Assembly: GCA_963682175.1 (NCBI GenBank) | Contig: OY821791.1 | Span: 22,785,826 to 22,849,825 of the forward strand | Source of the DNA: Triglochin maritima | Taxonomy: Eukaryota > Streptophyta > Magnoliopsida > Alismatales > Juncaginaceae | DNA length: 64,000 bases | Direction: 5' to 3' | In this document: piece after piece, positions 47,095-58,214 of the stretch | Layout of the letters: the number at the start of each line of letters is the position of its first letter | Numbering within the stretch: position 1 is the stretch's first letter | The notes under the pieces: generated by a model | What the model was told of the DNA's origin: nothing | The model's input: the letters and a program-made list of their open reading frames with translations, nothing else | Databases searched by the model: none | Translations under genes and position numbers: made by a program

Positions 47095-47861
47095 CCTCAT
47101 CATGACCTTGTCATGGGTTCTTGGGTACGTTGAGGAGAGAAACCAGGGAATGTGTGGCTGGGTCTAGGGGGGGGGTGAAGTCGGGTGCATGCGTGTGCGT
47201 GTTTGCTTTGAGTAGCATGATGTTTCTTAGTTTGTTTTGTGAGTTCGTAGGTGCATATATCATTGCTGATGTGACTCGTCTGTTGCTTTTATGTGTTGTT
47301 ATTATGTTTCTTTTACTGCTAAAACACTACATGATAACATGCATGATTTAGTTGTTGGAACTACGAATTATATTCCATGAAATACATGTAGCAGTATAGT
47401 TCTATTTAAGTTATATGCATGTCGTTATGTGTCTAAAATGTTATAATCAGAATCGTTTTGGCCATCCATTGTACATACATGCTTATTCCTTGTCATATTT
47501 TAATTGTAGAACCTGAGATTATTCATATAGTCGCTATCACTCCTTGTGTATTTTATTGGTGCATGTAGGGCTAGTTCTTACGTACATATATGTGGTTCAT
47601 GAATTGGGTGTTACTGCATTTGTGACTTACAATGCATGGCTTGAAAACAACCATGTTGTGATACTATGCCCTTCCTTTAAACCTTAATACATGCGTGAAT
47701 AAATTTTGGACCCATGTATGCAAAATATCATTACGTATTATATGTCATATAACCAACTCATCACGACCGATAGCTTAATTTTGCCTGTATGATTTTCTAA
47801 GTGCTACAACTATTATTGTATGAGCCTTAGGTAATCATATTGTTGTTGTTACTGCTGTTAT
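47095..47861 (+). other. Third piece of solo LTR F1
   Basis: Between H and J. No coding potential. It begins with the ACCTC TSD and ends with GTTAT (47857-47861), the TSD of J. It has a G9 run at about 47167-47175. Confidence 0.65.
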
Positions 47862-49406
47862 TGTTGGTTTTTTGGCCTTAATCTATGTTTTGATGATTTA
47901 ATGAACCTAATCTTAATTAGAATCAATGTAGAGTAGCACATACTATGCATAGCATATATATTGTATAGTGCTAACTTCTACAGGTGATCAAGACTCAAGG
48001 AAGAAAGGATTCAAGTCAGGACATGTAATTAAGCTCATTTAAAGACATGTAATTTGTATTTCTTTTGAGTCTTAGGAACTATGTGTACTTGAGCATACAA
48101 GCGTAAATAACAAATCCAACACACAGTAGGTTCCTTATAGAAGTCATACACAAAATTTCACAACAATTGGACTTCAATAGAACACCCAAACTAGGACCGG
48201 AAAACACTTAAACCAAACCTCGTCTGCTAGTGCCAAATCAGTCAACCAGAACGAGTTCTTCGTTTGACCGATTGGTTCTGTTAATACTGTTAGCCTAAGT
48301 GATTGCACCAGTCGACCATTGCAAGCCCTTTGTTCGAATGTCTACACGTGTCAAGTGACCGTTAGACTTGTCTTATTCTACAACGGTTGGATTTCCCAAA
48401 ACCTCAAATTTACCAAACTTTCGGTCGACTGATATTTACCTAGTGTTCGACAGATCAAACAATCTTGGTCACCCTGGACACTCTGGAAGTTTCTAGTCGA
48501 ATGTCTCCTAGAGTTCGGTCGATCGAAACTCATTTTCTCCTTGAACCCAGAAGTGCCTTGAAATTTCCGGTCGAGCCGACCATTCATTTAGTTTGACCGA
48601 TCCATCCTTTACCAGACCAAAACCCTCTGAAGGGTCGACCGATCCCCAATTTTGTTCGACCGTTCACTTAAGTGAACTTATGTTATAGCCAGTTTTGACC
48701 GACCGGTATGCCTGATTCGGTCGACTGATTTTGTTCTGCATTGGTCTTACACTTCACGATTTTGTGTTTCTTACACAACAACTTACCTCTTTAATCCCCA
48801 ACGGCTATAACACCTTAGGAGCTTATAAATAGAGGATTGAACACTTTGTTTAGATAACTCTCCCACACACAATTGTTCCATACATTAGAGAGAAGTCTCC
48901 CAATCCCAAAAGCTCCAAATCCACACACTCTAAGCCTTAAACTTTCACACCTTTGATCATAACCAAATCCTACTCAAAGTGTGCTCAAGCTAGAGAGTGT
49001 TGTTCCACTCATTTGCTGTCAAAGTAGCAAGGGTCTTGGTGAAAGCCCAAGACAAGAGTATATACTTTAGTGAGAACCCGAAGTGATCCTCTCGGATTGT
49101 GAGAGAAGAAGTCAAACTTGGCGAGGGTTGTTCGCAAGTTTGAAGATTTGTAAAAGGCGTTGTCTTCTGGCTCGAAATGTGGAGAGGATTGTGAAGATGT
49201 GAGCGAAGCTTGAAGTGTCGAGCGGAGCTTGCAAGAGAGGACATAGGTGGGTCGTCGAACCTTTGTAAATTTTCCCGAGTCTTCCTTTATGGATTGCATT
49301 GTCTTCTTTACTTGCTTTTGTTTTTTTCCGTTGCATCTTTAATTGATTAAGCAAGTAGGTAATTTGTTTAAAAGTGATTAGAAGTAAGCCATACACGATC
49401 CTATCA
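47862..49406 (+). repeat. 5' LTR of J
   Basis: TGTTGGTTTTTTGG...CGATCCTATCA, 1545 bp. U3 holds palindrome pairs at 48239/48261, 48309/48331, 48422/48444, 48494/48516, 48568/48590, 48632/48653 and 48696/48718, with ACTTAAGT near 48666. TATAAATAG lies at 48824-48832, about 100 bp after the array, so the array sits in the promoter region. Confidence 0.92.
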
Positions 49407-49408
49407 TT

Positions 49409-49420
49409 TGGTATCAGAGC
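49409..49420 (+). other. Primer binding site of J (tRNA-Met type)
   Basis: TGGTATCAGAGC two bases after the LTR end; the standard initiator tRNA-Met site of plant copia elements. Confidence 0.93.
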
Positions 49421-49458
49421 TTTGTGAGCTAAATTGCACACTTAATCGTATTTTTAGC

Positions 49459-51103
49459 ATGGCTTCAACATCAAATCATGTAGAGGGTCTTTGCAACAAT
49501 AAACCTCCTTTACTTAATGAGTCTAATTATTATTATTGGAAGAATATGATAAAAATATTCCTAATTTCTAGTGACCTAAAGTATTGGATCTCTGTTCAAA
49601 CCCCATACACCCCCCCTAAGTAAGAAGATTTAGCCACATTGTCTAGGGCTAAAATGAAAGAACTTGAAATGAATTCAAAAATCATGAACATTCTTTATTG
49701 TGGCCTTATTAAGGGAGAATACAATAGGATTAGGGGTTGTGAAAATGCTTATGAGATTTGGCATAGACTTCAAATGCATCATGAAGGTGATAGCAAATCG
49801 AAGGAAACTCGCATTAGTCTCCTCATGCATAAATATGAAATATTTTCTACGCAAATCAGTGAAAACATAAGCGAAATGAACACTCACTTCACCGATATTA
49901 CTAACTCTCTTGTGTTCTTGGAAGAAAACTTAATGAAGGAGAGATGACTCAAAAATTCCTCTGGCCACTAAGCAACGATTGGGAAGACAAGGTCGTCGCA
50001 ATTGAAGACGCTCATGATCTTTACAAATTAAAGATGGAGGAACTCATTGGAAATTTAATGACTTATGATCTTCAAATCAACCATCCAAAGGAGAAGGAAG
50101 CTTTAAAGAACAAACCCACCTTGCCATTACATGCAAAATTTGATGAGCCAAGGAGAGGAGTAGAGAATGTGGACATTGAAGTCCTTGCCCAAGATTTCTT
50201 CAAATTCCTCAAAAAGGATAATTAAGAAACAAGAGAAAGAAGAGGAAGGAGAAGTCAGAAGAGAGAAAAATAAAAAGAGAAGGAGGAGAGTGGAAATGAG
50301 AAGAGAAAGGGAGAAGAAGAATGAGAGAAGGGAGAGGAGAAGAGAAAAGAAGAAGAGCAAGAGAAGAGAAAGGAAGGAGGAAGAACACAAGGCTACATGA
50401 GATGACTCATCATCACCATCATCTTCATCCTCCTCCTTGCAAAGTAAAAGAGAGGTTGCCCATTCATGCTTCGTGGATATTGAAGATGATCAAAGTGAGG
50501 TAGACTCTAACTCTTGTTCTACTAAATCTTATTCATGCTCTACTAAGTCATATTATAGTGATATCTCATGTTCCAAAGAAGAAACATATACACATGATGA
50601 GCTTCAAAATGCATTCCATGACTTAGTTAAACAATATGAGATCATTTGTGAAAAGAACAAAATGCTAGAAAGTTGATAAGTGATCTCCAAAGTCAAATTG
50701 AAATATGCATGAATAAGAAAAATGAGGTGCTTGCTAGACATGAAAGAAATGCATTAAACCTTGATAGTCTAAAAGCAACACCTATAGATGTTGAGCAATT
50801 AGATCTTCATGCTTGCAATGTCCAATTAAGAAAAGATCTAGAAAAGTTCATAAATGCAACTAAGATGCCTAACATGCTTTGAGGAAGTCAAAGACAATAT
50901 TTCCAAACACATGGTTTATGATATAATGATTCATATGTTAGAAACCATGTAGTTCATACAACTTTGAATGGAAAACACTTAGTTGTAAAGCATAGTTCTT
51001 CAAGTATGTGGCTCCTAAAACCAAAATAGTTTGGGTTCCCAAAGATAATGTTCAAGGACCCAAAGTTGTTTGGGTACCTAAATGTACACTTGTAGGTTCT
51101 TGA
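49459..51103 (+). pseudogene. gag of element J
   Basis: ATG 49459 opens MASTSNHVEGLCNNKPPLLN, followed by YYYWKNMIKIFL, the usual start of SIRE-like gag, and a UBN2-type region (AYEIWHRLQMHHEGDSKSKE, then ISLLMHKYEIF). In-frame TAA near 49621; frameshift near 49945. The next part (LPLHAKFDEPRRGVENVDIE, FFKFLKK) runs into a long Lys/Arg/Glu run (about 50221-50400) with a TGA near 50398. Then a Ser-rich, acidic part (DDSSSPSSSSSS, FVDIEDDQSEVDSN), a coiled-coil-like stretch (about 50600-50880) and the closing repeats VWVPKDNVQ and VWVPKCT. The usual CCHC knuckle was not found. Stop at 51101-51103. Confidence 0.82.
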
Positions 51104-51397
51104 AGAGGGAGATCAGTGGTGACCGGGTCAGCTTACAAAGTAAAATTCAAAGCTGGTTGCACTACCGAAAGGAGATTGGAACCAATTCAAGGATCAAAAG
51201 TTGGGTATAATTTTAAAATCCTTTTCATTTTTGAATTAATTGGTTCTAGTCTAGGTATTAGTATGCTTAATTTGACAAATCATATATTTTATTAATTGCA
51301 TATCTTGTAATTTTGAAAGACATCCATTGCTTTAGTGTTAAATCTCTTAATGGATGTTAAAATGGGAGTTATACATCACATGCTTACATGTTCATAT
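51104..51397 (+). other. Remnant after gag in J
   Basis: No pol motif. It leads straight into the 3' tail region, so pol was deleted or never present. CATAT at 51393-51397 is the left TSD of K. Confidence 0.6.
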
Positions 51398-52751
51398 TGT
51401 TGGCTTTTTGGCCTTAATCTATGTTTTGATGATTTAATCAACATAATCTTAATTATGGTCATGTAGAGTAGCACACATGTTGCCTTGCATATATATTGCC
51501 TTGTGCTAACCTCTACAGGTGATCAAGACTCAAGGAAGAAAGGAAATCAAGTCAAGACATGTAATGAAGCTCATTTGAAGACATGTATTTTGTATTTCTT
51601 TGAGTCTTTAGGAACCTTGTGTAATTGAGAATACTTGAGCTAAAAACTACTCAACCACACACTAGGTTCCCTATAGAAGTCACACACAAAATTTCACGTA
51701 ATTTGGACTTCAATAGACCATCCAAACTAGAACCGGAAAACACCTAAACAAAACTGTCCAAAACGGTCGACCGTTTTAACCTTTCCGTTCGACCGTTTAC
51801 ACATTTTTTCAGGCCATTTGTTTTGTCGTATTATTCCCAACGGTCGTATTCGTATTATTCTCAAATACCCCAAAATTACCAAACATCCGGTCGACCAAAA
51901 CTTTCCTAACGGTCGACCGAACCAACACAATTTGGTCTCCCAGAAGTGCCTGGACTAATTCGGTCGACCGATCCCCTGAGGCCGTTCGACCGTTAACTTA
52001 AGTGAACTTAAGTCAAAGCTGGATTTTGACCAAACGGTCGAACGAAATACCAAATTCGGTCGACCATTTTTGGGTAGAATTGGGTTCTGCAGGTTTCTAT
52101 TTTGTGTATCCTACACCAACTCTTACCCAATCAATCCCAACGGCTATAACTCTTTTGGAGCTTATAAATAGAGATGTAAAACACATTTTAACATATCTCT
52201 CCAACACCTATTTGTCCCCAACATTAGAGAGAAAGCTAGACACACTCAAAAGCTCAAACCTTCCACACTTAGTGATCAATTCCATATTCTACTCAAGTGT
52301 GCTCAAGTTTAGAGAGTGTTGTTCCACTCAACCATTGTGAAAGAAGCAAGGGTCTTGGTGAAAGCCCAAGACACGAGTATAGACTTCGGTGAGAGCCCGA
52401 AGTGATCCTCTCGGATTGTGAGAGGAGGAGCCAAGCTCGGCGAGGGTTGTTCGCGAGCTTGAAGACTTGTAAAGGCGTTCTCTCCCGGCCCGGAACGGGG
52501 AGTGGTTAGTGAAGTCGTGAGCGGAGCTCGGTGATCCGAGCGGAGCTTACAAGAGAGGACTAGGACCCGGGTGGGGTGCCGAACCTCTATAAAATCCCCC
52601 GTGGGATTGTGGTTTGCATTTTCTATTCCCTACTTGCTTGTATTTGTTTTAAATTCCGCTGCATCATCTTTTGACTTGCAAGTAGAGTTTGTTTAGGATT
52701 AAATTTGTTAATTAGCCTTAATTGTGGACCCATAACCCACACGATCCTACA
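51398..52751 (+). mobile_element. Solo LTR K, SIRE-like copia
   Basis: TGTTGGCTTTTTGG...CGATCCTACA, 1354 bp. The left flank is CATAT; the right reads CATAT if the LTR ends at 52749, or TATAT if it ends at 52751. Palindrome pairs at 51764/51786, 51898/51920, 51961/51983 and 52035/52057 are close to consensus. ACTTAAGT twice near 51996-52014; TATAAATAG at about 52163. It is closer to LTR M than to its host J. Confidence 0.9.
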
Positions 52752-53064
52752 TATATTTATTTGATGTTAAAAGGGGAGAATTATAATTGAACTTATTCAA
52801 TATCATTTACATAGGGTAATGAAGTGCAAAATTTATGGGGAGCAACTTCATTACAAGAATTTAAGGGGAGAAATACAATTCGATGATAATCTTATTTTTT
52901 TAATAAATGTCAAAAGGGTAGAGATAATTAGGGCTAACTTGAAATTTAAGTACAAATTGAACAAAACCTATGCACATCCATAGGGGGATCATTTATTTGC
53001 ATAGTTTACATTTAGAAATTTCAAGTATTAAGATATAGATTGCCATCATCAAAAATGGGGAGAT
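52752..53064 (+). other. 3' tail and polypurine tract of J
   Basis: Noncoding, ending AAAAATGGGGAGAT before TGTTGG at 53065. About 120 bp of it are repeated at about 53625-53755. Confidence 0.8.
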
Positions 53065-53604
53065 TGTTGGTTTTTTTGCCTTAATCTATGTTTTGATGAT
53101 CTAATCAACCTAATCTTAATTATAATCAATGTAGAGTAGCACACACTATGGATATCTTATATATTGTATTGTGCTAACTTCTACAGGTGATCAAGACTCA
53201 ATGAAGAAATGATTCAAGTCAAGACATGTAATTTGTATTTCATTTGAGTCTTAGGAACAATGTGTACTTGAGCATACAAGAGTAAATAACCAATCAAACA
53301 CACACTAGGTTCCTTATAGAAGTCACACACAAAATTTCACAACAATTGAAATTCAATAGATCACCCAAACTAGGACCGAAAAACACTTAAACCAAACCTG
53401 GTTTGCCAGTGCCAAATCGGTCGACCGGAACGAGTTCTTTATATGACCGATTGGGTATGTTAATACTGTTAGCCGAAGTGATTGAACCGGTCAACTGTTG
53501 CAAGCCTTTGGTTCGACTGTCTACACGTGTCAAGTGACTGTTAGACTTGTCTTATTCAACAACGGTCGACCAGTTCAATCACTTAGGCTAACAATATTAA
53601 CAGC
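53065..53604 (+). repeat. Truncated LTR of J ending in a fold-back
   Basis: The first about 500 bp of the LTR, then at 53567-53602 an inverted copy of 53459-53494 (about 36 bp, near perfect). It then joins the repeated tail. The rest of this LTR, including its TATA, is missing. Confidence 0.82.
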
Positions 53605-53755
53605 ATTAACAGACACAATATTAGGTAACTTGAAATTTAAGTACAAATTGAACAAAAACTATGCACATCCATAGGGGGAGCATTTATTTGCATAGTTTAC
53701 ATTTAGAAATTTCAAGTATTAAGATATAGATTGCCATCATCAAAAAGGGGGAGAT
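53605..53755 (+). repeat. Second copy of the J tail and polypurine tract
   Basis: It repeats the part of 52752-53064 from AACTTGAAATTTAAGTAC to the AAAAAGGGGGAGA tract, directly before the complete 3' LTR. Confidence 0.85.
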
Positions 53756-55269
53756 TCTTGGTTTTTTGGCCTTAATCTATGTTTTGATGATTTAATCAAC
53801 CTAATCTTAATTATAATCAATGCAGAGTAGCACACACTATGCATAACATATATATTGTATTGTGCTAACTTCTACAGGTGTCAAGACTCAAGGAAGAAAG
53901 GATTCTAGTAAGGACATTTAATTTGTATTTCTTTGGAGTCTTAGGAACTATGTGTACTTGAGAATACAAGAGTAAATAACCAATCAAACACACACTAGGT
54001 CCTTATATAAGCCACACAATAAATTGCACAACAATTGGACTTCAATAGATCACCCAAACTAGGACCGGAAAACACTTAAACCAAACCTCGTCTGCCAGTG
54101 CCAAATCGGTCAACCAGAATGAGTTCTTCGTTTGACCGATTGGGTCTGTTAATACTGTTAGCCTAAGTGATTGCACCAGTTGCCCATTGCAAGCCTTTTG
54201 TTCGAATGTCTACACGTGTCAAGTGACCGTTAGACTTGTCTTATTCTACAACGGTTAGAAATTTCCCAAAACCTCAAATTTACCAAACTTTCGGTCGACC
54301 AATATTTACCTAGTGGTCGACAGATCAAACAATCTTGGTCACTCGGAACACTCTGGAAGTTTCTAGTCGAATGTGTCCTAGAGTTTGGTCGATCGAAACT
54401 CATTTCTCCTTGAACCCAGAAGTGCCTTGAAATTTCCGGTCGAGCCGACCATTCATTTAGTTCGACCGATCCATCGTTTACCAGACCAAAACCCTCTGAA
54501 CGGTCGACCGATCCCCAATTTAGTTCGACAGTTCACTTAAGTTAACTTATGTTATAGCCAGTTTTGACCGACCGGTCGACCGGTATGCCTGATTCGGTCG
54601 ACTGATTTTGTTCTGAATTGTGTCATACACTTCACTATTTTGTGTTTCTTACACAACAACTTACCTCTTTAATCCCCAACGGCTATAACACCTTAGGACC
54701 TTATAAATAGAGGATTGAACACTTTGTTTAGATAACTCTCCCACACACAATTGTTCCATACATTAGAGAGAAGTGTCCCAATCCAAAAGCTCCAAATCCA
54801 CACACTCTAGGCCTTAAACTTTCACACCTTTGATCATAGCCAAATCCTACTCAAACGATTGTTGTATCACTCACTTGCTGTCAAAGTAGCAAGGGTCTTG
54901 GTGAAATCCCAAGACAAGAGTATAGACTTTAGTGAGAGCCCGAAGTGATCCTCTCGGATTGTGAGAGAAGAAGCCAAACTTGGCGAGGGTTGTTCGCAAG
55001 TTTGAAGACTTGTAAAAGGCGTTGTCTCCTGGCCCAGAATGGGGAGCAGATAGTGAAGACGTGAGCGGAACTCGAAGTGTCGAGCGGAGCTTGCAAGAGA
55101 GGACATAGGCGGGTGGTTGAACCTCTGCAAAATTCCCCGAGTCTTCCTTTATGGATTGCATTGTCTTCTTTACTTGCTTTTGCTTTTATTCCGCTGCATC
55201 TTTGATTGATTAAGCAAGTACAAAATTAGTTTAAAAGTGATTAGAAGTTATCCACACACGATCCTATCA
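53756..55269 (+). repeat. 3' LTR of J
   Basis: It starts TCTTGGTTTTTTGG (TGTTGG with one change) and ends CGATCCTATCA. It aligns throughout with 47862-49406, including the degenerate pairs; TATAAATAG at about 54702. Confidence 0.9.
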
Positions 55270-56636
55270 GTTATGAGACTGATAATATGGATGCATGTTT
55301 GTGAGTTAATGACTCGATCTTATGACCATTATCTCATGACCCGTACATAGCGATGTTGTGATATTATGCCGCCACATGTATTAATCTATGATCGACTATG
55401 TCTTGGGTGCAGGAATGTACAATAATGCTAAGTATTGAATATCTTACAAATATATTGCATGACCCGTAGATGACTACATTATTGATATCATGCACTATTT
55501 GTATTGATAAATGCGTGGCTGAGCATTAGGAATATGCATGCGTATTATTATTTGTATTATAACATCTTATGCTAAAGTTGCACGATCGTGGTTATATATT
55601 TAGATATACAGTCTGGTGATATTGCTTCATATATGTTGATATATGAATGAGTATTATGATCATGTCCCTTTCCATATAGTTGCACATGCATGCCATGTCA
55701 TTGTTGATGCTATGATGTGTATGGGTTTATGGTGGATGCTCGTAGCATGGTCTTTGCATTAGTCGGATTATGAATGTCAATATATGGTTACGTGCCTTAG
55801 ATGCATTGCATGTGCATTTATGGAATTGAATTAATCTAGGTACTTTTGTTTTGAGGCCGACGGGCCTGATTTGAAAGACCTCTATGTAGAGAGGCCAGGT
55901 GGAGATTGTGACCTGGATGTGCGCACTGTCATTTTGCTACAAGACGGGCATACCCAACTTTGCAATGGAATCATGTAGGTCATTGTCGTGGGTTGGGGTG
56001 TCAATCTGGAAGACCGCTTCGTGCCAAGAGGTGGGTCACACTTTCGGGTGACCCGCTTGTGGATTAGACCAACATGGCTGGTGGTCGGGTTCCTATGTAG
56101 AGGGATCCTGTCGGGCGACACCCGGTAGTCACCGCTATGTGGAGCTAGGATCCTATGCAGAGGAATTACTACGGTTGAAGCCGGGAGGTGTGAATATGTA
56201 GAGTCGTTGCCTTTTATGGTTTCATGTGTCGCAATAGGATTTCATGCATGACTCTTTATCCTATTTTTGGACCAGGGGCATACGAGATTTTTTTCTTGAT
56301 AACTCATGCATATTTTGTTGCTTTTCCTTAGGTACTTAGGTTTCTGATAGGGGTTGGACTAGAGATGTTTCAAAGGATTTTGTACACGATGAACACGTCA
56401 ACCAATTTCCTTCAGTTAACTTTCACTTCCGCTTATTTGTTGTAATATTCCTTTGAGTTACACCTTTTATGTATTGAATTTCCTTTTTCGACATTGCCTC
56501 GTGTTGTATATCCACATATGTTTTTTCCCCGTATGTATTCGTTTTATTATAACTCATTCGGCCATCACAGAGACTCTGATTGCGACATTTGGTTGGACTC
56601 CCCAGCGTATGTACCCACGAGATTAGGGGTGTTACA
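55270..56636 (+). other. Fourth piece of solo LTR F1
   Basis: It matches F2 45043-46355: GAGGCCGACGGGCC near 55853, CTATGTAGAG blocks, a decayed hairpin block near 56277-56310, acceptor-like CCTTAG at 56326-56331 and the end GTGTTACA. No gene. Confidence 0.8.
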
Positions 56637-58200
56637 CTGTGCATTCAGGAGTGTAGACTTCTTGAGACTTTAGCATAGTGGAAACCGTTCACTGAGGCGT
56701 CAGTGGGGGCAATGATTGCTGGACTAAGAGTAAAGCCTCAGATAGTGTCGAGGGTTGTGCAAGCCCATAATACAGAAGATGAATTAGCCAACCTGTTGCA
56801 GTTGACTGCAATGGAAGGATGTAACTTCAGTATGGGGGTAGATGGAGGTCTAAGGTGCAGGAACCGTATCTGGGTACCAAAGGTAGATAATCTGAGGAAG
56901 GATATCATATAGGAGGCACACAGAGACATATACTCTATCCACCGGGGGAGTACAAAGATGTTTAAGGACCTGCAGCGAAACTTCTGCTGGAAGGGCATGA
57001 AGAGAGGTATAGCAGAGTTCGTGTCCATATGTTTGGTCTATCAGCAGGTAAAATTTGAGCATCAGAGACCAGCAGGGCCGATGCAGAGGATCGTGCTGTC
57101 ATAGTGGAAGTGGGATCATGTGACGATGGATTTCGTCACAGGTTAGCCGAAGTCAAAGAGATTTCGTGACGCAATTTGGGTCATCGTCAATCGACTGACC
57201 AAGTCAACACACTTCTTAGCGATCAGGACTACGTTACCTCTAGACGGTCTAGCTAAGTTGTACATCAAGGAGAAAGTCAGATTGCATGAAGTGCCCGTGA
57301 ACATCATCTCAGATCGATACCCCAGGTTTATATCCAGATTTTGGGGGAGTGTGTAGAAAGCCTTGGGTACATGGTTGAAAATTTGTACAACCTTTCACCT
57401 ACAGACAGACAGATGGTCGGAGAGGACTATCCAGACCTTAGAAGATATGGTGAGAGCTTGCACATTAGATTGGGCAGGACATTGGGATGATCACTTACCG
57501 CTGATCGAGTTTGCCTACAACAACAGTTTCCATGCAAGTATTGGGATGACACCATACGAGGCATTGTATGGGAGACCGTGCAGATCACCAGTTTGCTAGA
57601 GTGATGTAGGCGAGAGACAGTTTTTGGGGCCTGAGCTAGTACAAATGTACGCAGAGAAGGTTGATGTGATAAGGTAGAGGTTAGCGTCAGCTCAGAGCAG
57701 GCAGAAGAGCTACGTTGCTAAGCGTAGATGGGAGTTGAGCTTCGAGGTCGGTGACTATGTGTTTGTAAAGATCTCCCCATCCCGAGGAGTAATGAAGTTC
57801 GGCAAGAAGGGGAAGCCCAGTCCAAGGTATGTCAGACTGTTCGAGATCTTAAACCTTGTTGGAGAGGGTTCCTACCAGATTGCTTTGCCACCAGAGTTTT
57901 CGGGTCTTCACAATGTTTTCCATGTGTCGATGCTGAGGAAGTATGTGGCAGACTCATCCCACGTCATCGAGATAGAGGTTCCATACATCCAGCATGATTT
58001 ATTGCTAGAAGAGAGACCCATGGAGATCGTGGATCGAATGGAGCATTAGCTCAGGAGGAGGACCATTCCAATGGTGAAGGCGTGAGGATAGCACCATAGC
58101 AATCATAAGAACACCTCCGAGATCGAGGAGGAGGTTCGGAAGCAGTATCCAGAGCTTTTTGGTGAGTCACTTGCTTCAAATTTCGAGGATGAAATTTCTT
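56637..58200 (+). pseudogene. Integrase and chromodomain remnant of element D
   Basis: It continues the pol cut at 15078. The zinc finger is degenerate (CLVYQQVK in place of CxxC). The core has MDFVTG, IISDRYPRF and [12 protein letters not shown], with the usual Gly-Gln before the Glu altered. Stops are frequent (for example near 56910, 57103, 57144, 57354, 57597, 57675, 58048), mostly TAG or TGA where Gln or Trp is expected. FVKISPSRGVMKFGKKGKP, LHNVFHVSMLRKY and IVDRMEH mark the C-terminus. The chromodomain centre, missing in A, is present here but contains stops. Confidence 0.88.
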
Positions 58201-58214
58201 TAAGGAGGGTGGAT

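Larger units (their letters stand above)
47862..55269 (+). mobile_element. Element J: gag-only SIRE-like Ty1/copia
   Basis: Perfect TSD GTTAT (47857-47861, 55270-55274). Order: 5' LTR, Met primer site, gag, short remnant, solo LTR K, 3' tail with AAAATGGGGAGA polypurine tract, truncated LTR, repeated tail, 3' LTR. The tail (ATTGCCATCATCAAAAAGG, then GGGAGATTGTTGG) is typical of SIRE/Maximus elements. No integrase, RT or RNase H is present, so it is non-autonomous. Confidence 0.9.
15079..56636 (+). mobile_element. Solo LTR F1, gypsy F family, split into four pieces
   Basis: The perfect TSD CTGTG is at 15074-15078 and 56637-56641. The LTR starts TGTAAGACC and ends GGGTGTTACA. Pieces: 15079-15418, 38996-39687, 47095-47861 and 55270-56636, about 3.1 kb in all. 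They match F2 (40440-41753 plus 45043-46355) in order: TAAGACCYRCTCTCC start, donor-like GGTATG at 39508-39513, the GCCGACGGGCC/AGACC region, the GGCATACRAG hairpin block, and the CCACGAGATT end. No internal region was found, so it is a solo LTR. Removing it rejoins element D's pol. Confidence 0.88.

Noticed and set aside
40435..55274. Shared TSD GTTAT of F2 and J as a sign of linked insertion
   Set aside because: The two lie in different host elements and belong to different superfamilies; a matching 5-mer is easily chance.
15079..56636. F1 as a full-length gypsy element with two LTRs
   Set aside because: The four pieces match the single solo LTR F2 once and in order; no gag, pol or second LTR of this family lies between the termini.
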